Assembly (NCBI RefSeq): GCF_000518985.1
Contig: NZ_JAEQ01000018.1
Location: 9,114-73,113, forward strand
DNA length: 64,000 nucleotides
Direction: 5' to 3'
DNA from: Chelativorans sp. J32
GTDB lineage: Bacteria > Pseudomonadota > Alphaproteobacteria > Rhizobiales > Rhizobiaceae
Shown: piece by piece, positions 8,775-18,213 of the stretch
How the letters are laid out: each line of letters begins with the position of its first letter
Numbering within the stretch: position 1 is the first letter of the stretch
The notes under the pieces: model-generated
Told to the model about the DNA's origin: nothing
What the model saw: only the letters and a program-made list of their open reading frames with translations
The model's database searches: none
Translations under genes and position numbers: made by a program

Positions 8775-9706
8775 GTGCGCTCCCTCAGGACCCAGAGCTG
8801 GATGAGCGAGACGACGAGCAGGATGGTGAAGAGCACCACGGTCTGCGCCGCCGCATATCCCATGTCATAGGAGGAGAAGGCCGTCTGGAAGATCATCAGC
8901 ACCAGCGGCTTGGTGGTGTTGAGCGGCCCGCCGGGATCGTTGGTCGTCATATTGTAGACCTGATCGAAAATGCGCAGGAAGCCGATCGAGGAGAAGACGA
9001 CGAGGAACACGGTCGTGGGCTTCAAGAGCGGCAGCGTGATTTTGCGCAGGATCGCCCATTCGCCCAGGCCGTCGATGCGTGCCGCCTCGTAATAGGTGGA
9101 GGGGATGGCGCGCAGGCCCGCCATGAAGATGATGATCTGAAAGCCCAGCCCTGCCCAGATCGCCGTCACCATAATGGAAGGCAGCGCCTGATCCACCGAG
9201 CGGAGGAAGGGCTGCTGCGGGAGGCCGAAGAGCTGCAGCGCATCGTTGATCACACCGATCGGCACGGGCTGATAGAAAAATCGCCACACCCAGGCCATGG
9301 CTGCCGCCGTGGTGAGGAAGGGCAGGAAATAGAGCGCCCGGATGAATCCATGCATGAAGCGCACGCGGTCGAGATAGAATGCGATCACGAAGGAGAGCAC
9401 GAGGCTCACCGGCGTGCCGATGATGAGATAGGTGAATGTGTTGCGGAACACCTGCCAGAACAGGGGATCCGCAAACAGCCTCCTATAGTTCTCAAGCCCG
9501 ATGAACGTCGCCGGGCGCAGAAGGTCCCAATCCGTGAAAGACAGCCAGAAGGCCTGGACGGTGGGATAGAAGCGGATGCCGACATAAAAGACGATCGGCA
9601 GGGCAAGGAAACCCCACGCCCATATCACGCGCTTGGTGCGGATCGAAAAGCGATCCCAGAGCCCGGCATTGCCGGCCGGGCTCTCCTGCCCTGCGATCGA
9701 TGCCAT
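8771..9706 (-). CDS. Carbohydrate ABC transporter permease (MalF/UgpA type)
   Basis: First permease of the importer, 311 aa, with a long N-terminal hydrophilic stretch before the first membrane span, as in UgpA. The EAA loop reads EAARIDGLGEWAILRKI near residue 215. It follows the binding-protein gene by 17 bases and overlaps the second permease by ATGA. Confidence 0.9.
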   Translation of the reverse strand: MASIAGQESPAGNAGLWDRFSIRTKRVIWAWGFLALPIVFYVGIRFYPTVQAFWLSFTDWDLLRPATFIGLENYRRLFADPLFWQVFRNTFTYLIIGTPVSLVLSFVIAFYLDRVRFMHGFIRALYFLPFLTTAAAMAWVWRFFYQPVPIGVINDALQLFGLPQQPFLRSVDQALPSIMVTAIWAGLGFQIIIFMAGLRAIPSTYYEAARIDGLGEWAILRKITLPLLKPTTVFLVVFSSIGFLRIFDQVYNMTTNDPGGPLNTTKPLVLMIFQTAFSSYDMGYAAAQTVVLFTILLVVSLIQLWVLRERT

Positions 9707-9723
9707 GACGGCCGCTCCGCTTC

Positions 9724-10977
9724 TTACTTGTTGTAGAACCGGTCGAGAATGGCCTGCTCTTCCTGCGCGGCCTGAGCGAGGGAATCCTTTGGATCCTGCC
9801 CCTGCAGAAGAACACGGTTCGCCATGTCTATCGCGACCTGCCGCTGCGCCTGTTCATCGACGAAAATCGTCGTGTGGGCATATTCCAGCCCTTTGAGGAA
9901 CGGCCCGTAGATGGGGTCGGCAAGGTTCTTTTCGGTCAGAGCCGCTTCTTTTCGCGCCGGCAGCTCGCCCACAACGTCGAGCCAGATCGCCATCGCCTCC
10001 GGCGAGGAGATGTAGGCCAGGAATTTCTGAGCCGCTTCAAGCTCCTCGCCTTCGGCGGTCGCGCCGATGGCGTTGGCGAAGTAGCTTGCATAGTTGGAAC
10101 GGACGCCATCCGCATTGGCCGGCAGCTCTGTCACGCCCCATTCGAACGGATTGCTCTCGAAAGCTCCAAGCCGGAAGGTGCCGTCGATGGTCATCGCCGC
10201 CAATCCCGCCCGGAAGGCTGCCTGGCCTTCATCCATGAAGCCGGCCTGGCCGACCTTATGCACAGTCTGCAGATCTGTGATGAACTTGAGCGCCGAGAGC
10301 CCCGCCTCGTCGTTATAGGTGACCTGCTTGTTGTCGTCCGAATAGGGCTGGCCGCCATTTTGGCGAATGAGCACCTCGCGCCACCACTGGTGATCCTGAC
10401 CTTCCCAGGAAACGGTGATGCCCTCGGAAGTAATGTTGCCGCCGCTGTCATGCTTGACCGTCGCCTTCGCGGCCTCGACCAGCTCGTCAAGCGTCTGAGG
10501 CGGCTTGTTCGGGTCGAGCCCGGCTTCCTCGAAGAGCTGCTTGTTGTAGAAGAGTGCGAGCGAGCGCACTGCCGTCGGCAGGCCGTAATAGGAATCGCCG
10601 CGCTTCATCGCCGAGACGATCGGGAAGAACTCGCTTTCGATCTTTTCGGTGGGGAAGACCGCCGGATCGAGCGGCTTGATCAGACCACCGGCAACGAAAT
10701 TGTCCAGCCAGCCGTAGAAGAGCTGCACCACGTCCGGTCCCTGCCCCGCCACCTTCGAGGCGACGACGCGCGTCTGGTAATCGGCATAAGGGAAGGTCAC
10801 ATGCTTGACCGTGATGTCCGGATTGGCCTCCTCGAATTTCTCGATGAGCTGATCCATCGCTTTGACGCGCGTGTCGAACACATACTGCCAATATTCGATT
10901 TCCACAGCCTGGGCAGAACCCATGGCCAAGAAGCTGATGCCGGCAACAAGCCCGGCCATTCCAATCCTGTTACGCAT
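9724..10977 (-). CDS. Sugar ABC transporter substrate-binding protein (family 1)
   Basis: Periplasmic binding protein, 417 aa, that delivers substrate to the permeases encoded downstream. It starts with a signal peptide (charged MRNR, hydrophobic core, cut after GSAQA around residue 24) and then shows the cluster-1 fold pattern: an early EYWQYVFD strand, PDVVQLF, and LFYNKQLFEEAGLDPNKPP, typical of UgpB/MalE-like proteins that bind oligosaccharides, polyols or glycosides. It is the first gene of the operon and is divergent from the ROK regulator, which probably controls it. Ligand unknown. Confidence 0.9.
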   Translation of the reverse strand: MRNRIGMAGLVAGISFLAMGSAQAVEIEYWQYVFDTRVKAMDQLIEKFEEANPDITVKHVTFPYADYQTRVVASKVAGQGPDVVQLFYGWLDNFVAGGLIKPLDPAVFPTEKIESEFFPIVSAMKRGDSYYGLPTAVRSLALFYNKQLFEEAGLDPNKPPQTLDELVEAAKATVKHDSGGNITSEGITVSWEGQDHQWWREVLIRQNGGQPYSDDNKQVTYNDEAGLSALKFITDLQTVHKVGQAGFMDEGQAAFRAGLAAMTIDGTFRLGAFESNPFEWGVTELPANADGVRSNYASYFANAIGATAEGEELEAAQKFLAYISSPEAMAIWLDVVGELPARKEAALTEKNLADPIYGPFLKGLEYAHTTIFVDEQAQRQVAIDMANRVLLQGQDPKDSLAQAAQEEQAILDRFYNK

Positions 10978-11090
10978 GTGAGCCTCCAGTTTTCTGCCAT
11001 GGCGCGTGCCCTGGCTGTTCCCCAGGAGCGGCTACAAGCCCTCCCTCTTTCAAAACTCATCGCAGCTTTCCACTGTTGTCAATAAAATAA

Positions 11091-11105
11091 TTTACTTGAG
11101 TTATT
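11091..11105. promoter_or_regulatory. Candidate operator in the ROK/binding-protein divergent region
   Basis: AT-rich stretch containing TTTACTTGAGTTATT in the divergent gap between the sugar binding-protein gene and the ROK regulator gene. Its core ACTTGAG also occurs twice in the tandem repeat before the second sugar kinase (19213-19240, minus strand). It is the obvious AT-rich patch of this gap, which suits an operator for the adjacent ROK repressor, but a single imperfect match is weak evidence. Confidence 0.35.
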
Positions 11106-11157
11106 CCCGAGGCAAAAATAGCTTTTCCCGGTAAGGTGCTCCGCACCGGGAGGACTC

Positions 11158-12420
11158 GTGACGAAGCAAAAGGAACTTCAGCGAAGAGCGGTCGCGATCG
11201 GTAGCAATCCCGAGCGGAATCGTGCGCATAATCGCCGTGTCGTTCTGGAAGTCGTGCGCCTTCACGGTCATGTGGGCCGCACCGAGATCGCCCGCCATGC
11301 GCGGCTGACGGCGCAGGCCGTCTCCAACATCGTCGATGAGTTGATCGCTGACGGGCTTCTGATCGAACTGGGCCGGCTTCGAAATGGGCGCGGCCAGCCT
11401 CCGATCCAATTTGCCGTCAATCCGGACGGTCCGCTGACGGCGGGCGTCGAGGTGGCGGCCGATCATATCGTCACGGTATTGCTCGATCTCTCCGGCCGCG
11501 TGAGGGCCGAGGCATTCGCCCCGCTTGATCGCACGGATCCCGAGCATGTCCCGCAGCGCATAGCCGAGGAAATCCAGAGCCTGCGCGGTAGGCTGGGCGT
11601 CGCTGCGCCTCGCCTGCTCGGCGTGGGCGTGGTGATGCCCGGTCCGTTCGAGATCGAAGGCATGAGCTCGGTCGGCCCGGCCACCCTTCCCGGCTGGGCC
11701 GGCATAGATCCGGTGCCCCTTATCGCCGAAGCGACGGGGGAAGCCGTAACCCTCGACAATGACGCGACCGCCGCGGCCGTCGGCGAGCGCCTTTACGGGG
11801 CGGGAAGGCAGATCGGCAATTTCTGCTATCTCTATTTCGGCGTTGGCCTTGGTTTGGGCGTCATCCAGGAAGGCAGGCCGCTGCGCGGTGCCTTTGGGAA
11901 TGCCGGTGAAATTGGCCATGTGGTGCTCGCGCCTCGCAACAGGCAGGCGACTTACGGGCCGGAGGCCGCGCTCGAATCCGTTGCTTCAGTCCTCGCCCTG
12001 CGCGAACGCCTCTCCGCTGCCGGATTAAGTGCCACCACGATCGAGGCGATGCAGGCCCTTTACCACGATCACAACCCCATCTTGATGGATTGGATTGCCG
12101 AGGCGGCCGACCACCTAGCCCCGACGGTAGCAATGCTGGAAAACATCTTCGATCCGGAAATCGTTATTTTCGGCGGCGGTCTGCCCGATGTCATTCTGGA
12201 TGCCGTCATCGCCGCCCTCGAGCCTCTGCCCGTCTCCGTCGCCACGCGCCGGAACCGTGCCCTGCCGCGTGTGATCAGAGGCCAGACAGGTCAGCTCACC
12301 GCCGCGCTCGGCGCGGCGGCCCTGCCCTTGCTCGATACCGTCTCTCCACATCTAAGCGTCGCGCCCGCTCCGCGTGCGGCGAACTCAGACTCTACTCTGG
12401 AAGGAAGCCATGCTGACTGA
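11158..12420 (+). CDS. ROK family transcriptional regulator
   Basis: DNA-binding repressor with a sugar-kinase-like sensor domain, 420 aa, normal for NagC/Mlc/XylR-type ROK regulators. Residues about 20-75 form the winged helix (LHGHVGRTEIARHARLTAQA); the rest is the ROK domain, with GVGVVMPGPFE, LDNDATAAAVGE and GEIGHV visible. The cysteine-rich zinc motif (CxCGxxGC) that normally follows GH is absent; here the segment reads GHVVLAPRNRQATYG. The GTG start is preceded by GGGAGGA. It is divergent from the ABC operon and precedes the PIG-L deacetylase gene with a short overlap, so it is the likely regulator of both units. Confidence 0.88.
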   Translation: MTKQKELQRRAVAIGSNPERNRAHNRRVVLEVVRLHGHVGRTEIARHARLTAQAVSNIVDELIADGLLIELGRLRNGRGQPPIQFAVNPDGPLTAGVEVAADHIVTVLLDLSGRVRAEAFAPLDRTDPEHVPQRIAEEIQSLRGRLGVAAPRLLGVGVVMPGPFEIEGMSSVGPATLPGWAGIDPVPLIAEATGEAVTLDNDATAAAVGERLYGAGRQIGNFCYLYFGVGLGLGVIQEGRPLRGAFGNAGEIGHVVLAPRNRQATYGPEAALESVASVLALRERLSAAGLSATTIEAMQALYHDHNPILMDWIAEAADHLAPTVAMLENIFDPEIVIFGGGLPDVILDAVIAALEPLPVSVATRRNRALPRVIRGQTGQLTAALGAAALPLLDTVSPHLSVAPAPRAANSDSTLEGSHAD

Positions 12421-14803
12421 CCATGAGCGCCTTGCACGCAACAAGGCACGTCCGGCCCTTGTCGAACTGCACAGAGCCCTTTCCCGCCTTACCTCGACGC
12501 TGACGGTCATGAATACCGGAGCGCATCCGGATGACGAGCATAATGGCATGCTCGCCGTTATGCGCTTTGCCTATGGCATGCGCGTCATCGTCGCGTGTTC
12601 GACGCGCGGCGAAGGAGGCCAGAACGGGCTCGGCCCTGAACGGACCGGCGCGCTCGGCGTGCTCCGCACTCGCGAATTGGAAGAGGCCGCGCGTATAATC
12701 GACGCCGACGTGGTCTGGCTCGGCCATGGCCCTGACGATCCGGTGCATGATTTCGGGTTCTCCAAGAACGGGAAGGACACGCTCGCTCGCTGGGGGCGCG
12801 AACGCATCATAGAGCGTCTGGTACGCGCCTACCGCACCGAGCGGCCGGATATCGTAATCCCGACCTTTCTCGATGTGCCCGGCCAGCACGGCCACCACCG
12901 CGCGATGACCGAAGCCGCGGAAGAGGCGGTCAGACTTGCTGCCGATCCGAATGCCTTCCCTGAACATATGGCCGATGGGCTCACGCCCTGGCAGGTCGGG
13001 AAGTTCTACCTGCCCGCATGGTCCGGCGGTGGCGGCACCTATGACGATGAAGTGCCTCCTCCCAATGCAACGGTGACCGTCCGCGCACCGGGTTTTGATC
13101 CGGCGACCGGGGCGTCTTACGCGGAGATCGGCGAATGGTCCCGCGCGTATCACGCCTCGCAGGGCATGGGGTTCTGGGAGGAGGAGTGGCAGGCGGAGTG
13201 GCCGCTGCACTTGAAACTCGGCCAAAACGATACGGAAAATGACATTCGCGACCGCCTCCCCGCGACCCTTGCCGATCTTGCCGCCGGCTTGGACAGGCAG
13301 GTCGCCGCTCTGCTCGAGGCCGCTCATGGCTGCATTGAAACGGCCCTTTCCGCCTTCCCGCAACGAAAGGAAATCATCGAGGCGCTTACCGCCGCCTCCA
13401 GCCATATCGAACTGGCCCAGAACCGGCTCTCGCCGGGAGAAAAAGAGCGATTCGGCCACCGTCTCGAAAGAAAGCTCACGGAGATCGATGCTGCGCTTGC
13501 CACTGCGGCGGGAATCACGGCAACGGCATGGATCGAGCCCGCAACGCTGACGCCGGGCGGAACTGCGCTTCTGCGCATCCATAGCAGCTCGAACGAGGCA
13601 GGTTCTCCCGTTAAAATAATCCCCGTCCTGCCGGCATGGGCTTCCGAGGAGGAAGTCACTCGGGAGAAGTCGGTCACAACATTCCGCCTCAAAATATCAA
13701 AGGACGCTCCGGTTGCGAACCTCTACCCGCCGGCTTTCTCGAGCCTGCTCGGAGGCTGCTCGATCCGCGCCAAGCTCAGTGCGGAGATTGGAGGGCGCAA
13801 GGCGGAGATCTTCGTCGATCCGGAGGAACCGGTAGCCGTCGTCCCGGCCCACTCCGTTGCTTTGTCTCCTCAAGCGCTGGTGGTTTCGACCGGTTCGTTT
13901 CCGGGACCTGTCCATATCGACGCCCGTATCGAAGGACCAAAGGCGGAACTCAACCTGTCCAGCGTTTCCGGCGTCGATGTCCGACCCGAAGACGAGGGCT
14001 TCGAGGTCACCGTGTCTCCCGACATTCGGCCGGGACGATACACGCTACCCGCCATGGTGGAAGGCGCGCAGGCCTATCGCCAGACGCCGATCGCTTATCC
14101 ACATATCGGCCGGGTCCGCTTCATTGAGCCGCAAAACCTCGACATTCTGGTGCTTGATCTGAAGCTGCCTAAAGGTGCGCGCGTCGGCTATGTGGGCGGA
14201 GGTGCCGACCATGTTGGGACCTGGCTCCGGCGCATGGGGATTGATGTCACCATGCTCGACCCCGCGGCACTGGGAGGCGACCTCTCCGGCTTCACCACGA
14301 TCGTGGTCGGCATCTTCACCTTCGGCCTGCGACCGGATCTGGCGGCTGCAACGGAGCGGTTGCACGAATGGGTGGAGGCTGGCGGCCATCTGGTGACGCT
14401 TTACCATCGGCCCTCCGATGGTTGGTCGCCGGTCAAGACGCCGCCGCGCCGTATCGTGATCGGCTCGCCCTCACTGCGCTGGCGGGTAACCGATCCTGCT
14501 TCGCCGGTCGAACTGCTCGCGCCGGATCATCCGCTGCTTACGGGGCCGAACAGGATCACGGCCGAGGATTTCGCGGGCTGGGACAAGGAGCGCGGGCTCT
14601 ACTTCGCTTCCTCGTGGGATGATGCCTACGAACCGCTGCTGGCCATGCACGATGCGGGCGAGGCACCGCTCAAGGGCGCGCTCATCTCGGCCCGCATCGG
14701 CAAGGGCAGACACACCCATACCAGCCTCGTGCTGCATCACCAGCTCGGCAAGCTCGTTCCCGGCGCGTTTCGATTGATGGCAAATCTGGTGCAGCCGGCT
14801 TGA
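12410..14803 (+). CDS. Large PIG-L family deacetylase with C-terminal extra domains
   Basis: A 797-aa protein whose first 270 residues are a PIG-L/LmbE zinc deacetylase domain: AHPDDE at residues 38-43, and the later histidine block GQHGHHRAMTEAAEEA. PIG-L enzymes remove acetyl groups from N-acetylglucosamine conjugates. Behind a helical linker, the middle resembles Ig-like/NEW3 modules and the last 200 residues look like a glutamine-amidotransferase-like (ThuA/DUF4350-type) fold, VGYVGGGADHVGTWL onward. No signal peptide is visible. The ATG at 12410 has GGAAGGA before it and overlaps the ROK stop; a GTG at 12374 lacks such a site. With ROK, ABC transporter and kinase, it suggests use of an acetylated amino-sugar conjugate. 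Confidence 0.75.
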   Translation: MLTDHERLARNKARPALVELHRALSRLTSTLTVMNTGAHPDDEHNGMLAVMRFAYGMRVIVACSTRGEGGQNGLGPERTGALGVLRTRELEEAARIIDADVVWLGHGPDDPVHDFGFSKNGKDTLARWGRERIIERLVRAYRTERPDIVIPTFLDVPGQHGHHRAMTEAAEEAVRLAADPNAFPEHMADGLTPWQVGKFYLPAWSGGGGTYDDEVPPPNATVTVRAPGFDPATGASYAEIGEWSRAYHASQGMGFWEEEWQAEWPLHLKLGQNDTENDIRDRLPATLADLAAGLDRQVAALLEAAHGCIETALSAFPQRKEIIEALTAASSHIELAQNRLSPGEKERFGHRLERKLTEIDAALATAAGITATAWIEPATLTPGGTALLRIHSSSNEAGSPVKIIPVLPAWASEEEVTREKSVTTFRLKISKDAPVANLYPPAFSSLLGGCSIRAKLSAEIGGRKAEIFVDPEEPVAVVPAHSVALSPQALVVSTGSFPGPVHIDARIEGPKAELNLSSVSGVDVRPEDEGFEVTVSPDIRPGRYTLPAMVEGAQAYRQTPIAYPHIGRVRFIEPQNLDILVLDLKLPKGARVGYVGGGADHVGTWLRRMGIDVTMLDPAALGGDLSGFTTIVVGIFTFGLRPDLAAATERLHEWVEAGGHLVTLYHRPSDGWSPVKTPPRRIVIGSPSLRWRVTDPASPVELLAPDHPLLTGPNRITAEDFAGWDKERGLYFASSWDDAYEPLLAMHDAGEAPLKGALISARIGKGRHTHTSLVLHHQLGKLVPGAFRLMANLVQPA

Positions 14804-14808
14804 GCATC

Positions 14809-15669
14809 ATGTCCACGGGAGAAGGGGCGAGCAACCGTATTGCCGTCGCATGGCTCCTGACGGACATGGCGCTCATTTCCGCGATGAGCGCCCTCGTCAA
14901 GATCGAGGGCGCCACCTATCCGGCAGTCCAGCTCGTCTTCATCCGATCGCTGATCGGGCTGGTGACCATCCTCCCGCTCGCCCTGTGTTACCGGCGCGAG
15001 ATCCTGGGCACGCGCCGGCTCGGCCGCCACCTCTTTCGCGTCGGCTGCAACGCGATGGCGCTCACCAGCAATTTCATCGCACTCACCGCGCTGCCTCTGG
15101 CCTTCGTTACCGCAGTCGGCTTCACCCGCCCCTTTGTCGTGATGATCTTCGCCGTGCTCCTCCTGGGTGAGACGGTAAAGGCCATCCGCTGGATAGGAAC
15201 GGCGGTCGGCTTTATCGGCGTGCTCATCATGGTGGCGCCTGGAAGTGTCGTCATGAATGCCGGCCTGATCGCCCTTTTCGCTTCCATCCTCTTCGGATCG
15301 CTGGCTTCAGTGCAGATCCGCGCGCTGAAGGACGAGAACACCGGGGTTCTGATGGTGTTCTATTCGGTAGGCCTGAGCGTGGTAACCGCTCTGCCCGCTG
15401 GCCTCTCCTGGAAGCCGGTTGCGTCTGCCGACTGGCCGACACTGCTCGCCATCGGAATCCTCGCCCAGATCGGCCAATACTGCTACCTGCGCGCCTACCA
15501 GTCCGCGCCGGCCAATTTTCTGGCACCGCTCAGCTATCTCTCGCTCGTATTCGCAACCGCCACCGGCTATTTCATCTTTGACGAAATACCCCAGTGGAGC
15601 ACGATCCTCGGGGTGGCGATCATCCTCGTATCCTTGCACCTGACGAACCGGCTGGAGCGGCGGCTTTGA
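14809..15669 (+). CDS. DMT superfamily transporter (EamA)
   Basis: Inner-membrane protein of 286 aa with about ten hydrophobic segments arranged as two EamA repeats, typical of drug/metabolite exporters or small-molecule permeases. An in-frame TTG at 14800 would overlap the deacetylase stop; I prefer the ATG at 14809, but neither has a strong ribosome-binding site, which fits coupling to the upstream gene. It may export a product of the deacetylase pathway; the substrate is unknown. Confidence 0.82.
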   Translation: MSTGEGASNRIAVAWLLTDMALISAMSALVKIEGATYPAVQLVFIRSLIGLVTILPLALCYRREILGTRRLGRHLFRVGCNAMALTSNFIALTALPLAFVTAVGFTRPFVVMIFAVLLLGETVKAIRWIGTAVGFIGVLIMVAPGSVVMNAGLIALFASILFGSLASVQIRALKDENTGVLMVFYSVGLSVVTALPAGLSWKPVASADWPTLLAIGILAQIGQYCYLRAYQSAPANFLAPLSYLSLVFATATGYFIFDEIPQWSTILGVAIILVSLHLTNRLERRL

Positions 15670-15675
15670 AGCCTC

Positions 15676-16812
15676 TCAGCCTTCCTGCCGGGAGATCCGT
15701 ATCACCGCCCCGCCCTCTCCGTCCGTGAGCGCATAGAGTTGGCCATCGGGGCCAAAGAGCACGTCCCTGATGCGTGCGCCCATATCGATGCGCTCTTCGC
15801 CGACTGCTCTTTCGCCATCCAGATCGAGGCGGACGATCGCCTGGGAAGAAAGACCCGCGAGCAACAGGTCGCCCCGCCAATCCGGGAAGGCGTCACTGGT
15901 CACGAAGGCAATGCCTGACGGCGAGATTACGGGATTCCAGGAATAGACCGCGTCGACAAAATCCGGCTGGGTCGACGGATCGGGGATGGCTTCACCCGAA
16001 TAGTGGCGACCATGGCTGACGAGGGGCCATCCATAATTCTGGCCTGCCCTGGAGATGTTGACCTCGTCGCCGCCGCGCGGGCCAAGCTCTGAAATCCACA
16101 GCTCGCCGGTCTCCGGATGGATGGCAGCACCTTGGACATTGCGGTGCCCATAGGACCAGATCTCGTCTGCACCCTCTCGCCCGACAAAGGGGTTGTCCTG
16201 AGGGATCGAACCATCGGGATTGATGCGCACGACCTTGCCCAGATGGTTCGTCACGTTCTGCGCTTCCTGCATATGGTTGAAGCGGTCGCCCATGGTGACG
16301 AACAGGTGGCCGTCAGGCGAAAACGCAAGCCTTGAACCGAAATGGTTTCCGCCAGACACTGCCGGCTCCTGCCGGAAAATGACCTCGAAATCCTCGAGCG
16401 CCGTGGCATCCTCGTTGAGTCGGCCCCTGCCTGCCGAAGTTCCGGCCCCGTCTCCACGCCCTTCGGAGAAGGAAAGATAAACGAGGCGATTCTGCTCAAA
16501 TTGCGGGTCCAGCGCCACATCGAGCAGACCACCCTGCCCCTGTGCAACGACTTCCGGCGTGCCCCGGATCGGATCCGAAACCTCTCCTTCCAGGCTTACC
16601 CTGCGAAGGGTTCCGCTGCGCTCCGTCACCAGCATGGAGCCGTCGGGCATGAATGCGGCGCCCCAGGGGCCGGAGAGTCCGTCGGCGATTGTCTCTACGC
16701 GAAGCGGGCCGCTCTCGCTGTCCAGGCTTGAGCGCACGCCTTGTGCCCACGCGCAGGAGGTGAGCAAAGGAACGGTAAGGGCAATCAGGAGGGGGATCGT
16801 CTTGCGTGACAT
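15676..16812 (-). CDS. PQQ-dependent sugar dehydrogenase-like protein (soluble aldose type)
   Basis: Exported six-bladed beta-propeller of 378 aa, similar to YliI/soluble glucose dehydrogenase, which oxidises aldoses at C1 using PQQ. The N-terminus is a signal peptide (MSRKTIPLLIALTVPLL, then TSCAWA), ambiguous between lipobox and ordinary cleavage. Family blocks visible: WGAAFMPDGSMLVTER, GGLLDVALDP, NHFGSRLAFSPDG, GHRNVQGAAIHPETGELWISE and the conserved GDEVN. The start at 16812 is chosen because the signal peptide begins there and AGAGAGGA precedes it; an upstream in-frame start gives a non-signal extension. It converges on the DMT transporter gene. Confidence 0.85.
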   Translation of the reverse strand: MSRKTIPLLIALTVPLLTSCAWAQGVRSSLDSESGPLRVETIADGLSGPWGAAFMPDGSMLVTERSGTLRRVSLEGEVSDPIRGTPEVVAQGQGGLLDVALDPQFEQNRLVYLSFSEGRGDGAGTSAGRGRLNEDATALEDFEVIFRQEPAVSGGNHFGSRLAFSPDGHLFVTMGDRFNHMQEAQNVTNHLGKVVRINPDGSIPQDNPFVGREGADEIWSYGHRNVQGAAIHPETGELWISELGPRGGDEVNISRAGQNYGWPLVSHGRHYSGEAIPDPSTQPDFVDAVYSWNPVISPSGIAFVTSDAFPDWRGDLLLAGLSSQAIVRLDLDGERAVGEERIDMGARIRDVLFGPDGQLYALTDGEGGAVIRISRQEG

Positions 16813-16962
16813 ACGGCGTATCCTCTCTTCGGCAGTATGCGGAACCTTCAAAGCGAACGCAGGGTTCCCATGGTAGGCGACGATCACGATAAGGCAAGGG
16901 CGGAGGAGAGAGCCCCCCCCGTCCGTCAGAGAGCGGGGCGTTGTGGGATCTGTTCGTAAGGC

Positions 16963-18213
16963 CTATGCGCCCGCCGCACGCCGGTATTTCGCGACGACTT
17001 GGCCGACCATGAGTCGTACGGTCGCGTTCGTCAGGTTGCCGCCGGAGGGAAGCGTGTCGACGGAGCGGCCGGTAGCCTGCGCGAGCAAGCCAGGCTCGGG
17101 AGAATGCGTGGCAAGGTTCGCGCGCAGTCTGGCAAGAGCCTGCTGGATGGACGGGCGCGGCCAGTAATAGCGGATGCGGTCCGACAGGCCGTAGAGCATC
17201 ATTCGTTCCTCGCCGCTACCGGGATTTACATAAGCCCGCCAATAGCGCGGATCGCTTCTCATCTCCTCGATTACGACTTCGATCAGACGGGAGGGCTCGG
17301 GAACGCCAAGCTCCGCCTCGACCCACGCCAAGGCAAAGATGGCCTGCCGGTACGCGAAAGTGAGTTCCGGCCCGACTTTGAGGACGGCGAAATGCGTGCC
17401 GACAAGGGCGGAAAGTGCATCTTCGCTCTGATAGTCCGTGGAATGTGCCTCGAACGCGAGGTGAGGAAGGCCGCCAATGGATGAGGAAAGCGCCACGGCT
17501 TTTGCCGGGTCGAAGGGAAAAACCTGGTCGTTGCCGAAATCGACACCCGGTTGCACGACGAGCCCGATGACACGCCCGAAAGCCTCTTCAAGGCCGCGCG
17601 CGGCGAAAGCCTGCCGGTGAAGCTCTAGCGTATGTCGCGCGGCTTGCGGCTCGGTCACGGCAAGGCCCTCCAGCGTCTCCGTCTCGCCGCCGGGTATCGG
17701 GACTTCGGTTCCGATCACGTAGGAGAGCGACCTTCCCGCTGCCGCTTTCTCCGAAATCGTGCAGAGATCGGCAGCGCGGGCAGCCATGGTTTCCTCCTTC
17801 AGCAGGCCATCGTCGGCACAGGCCATGGAGGCGTCGAGATGAATCTTTGTGAAGCCCGCGCGTACATAGGCGTCCACCATGGCGCCGGCCTTTTCCATCG
17901 CGCTCTCGGCAGGCTCGTCCTTCCATGGATTGGGGCCGAGATGATCGCTGCCCAGGATGATGCGGTCCGGATCGATTTGCTCCTGCCCCGCAAGGTCTTC
18001 CACGAAGGCGCGGAAGCCGGCAGGCGTCATGCCCGTATAGCCACCGTGCTGATTGACTTGATTAGAGGTCGCCTCGATCAGCACCGGCGCGTCATCTTCC
18101 CTGTAGGTCGAGAGAATAGCCCGAAGGGTCTCCGGATGCGCAGTGCACCAGGACGGAATAGCGCGCTGCTTTCCTGCCCGGTTGTCCGCAACGATTTCTT
18201 CGAGGGCGCTCAT
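16963..18213 (-). CDS. GatZ/KbaZ-like protein (tagatose-bisphosphate aldolase 'non-catalytic subunit' family)
   Basis: Protein of 416 aa in the GatZ/KbaZ family (COG4573). In enterobacteria these assist the class II aldolase GatY/KbaY, but no GatY-like gene is present here. Conserved family stretches: IPSWCTAHPETLRA near residue 18, EATSNQVNQHGGYTGM near 46, GSDHLGPNPW near 90 and HLDASMACAD near 123. From memory, some rhizobial homologues act alone as ketose-6-phosphate (tagatose-6-phosphate) 4-epimerases. With the kinase gene that overlaps it by ATGA and the importer genes following, that enzymatic role is the better guess here. Confidence 0.82.
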   Translation of the reverse strand: MSALEEIVADNRAGKQRAIPSWCTAHPETLRAILSTYREDDAPVLIEATSNQVNQHGGYTGMTPAGFRAFVEDLAGQEQIDPDRIILGSDHLGPNPWKDEPAESAMEKAGAMVDAYVRAGFTKIHLDASMACADDGLLKEETMAARAADLCTISEKAAAGRSLSYVIGTEVPIPGGETETLEGLAVTEPQAARHTLELHRQAFAARGLEEAFGRVIGLVVQPGVDFGNDQVFPFDPAKAVALSSSIGGLPHLAFEAHSTDYQSEDALSALVGTHFAVLKVGPELTFAYRQAIFALAWVEAELGVPEPSRLIEVVIEEMRSDPRYWRAYVNPGSGEERMMLYGLSDRIRYYWPRPSIQQALARLRANLATHSPEPGLLAQATGRSVDTLPSGGNLTNATVRLMVGQVVAKYRRAAGA

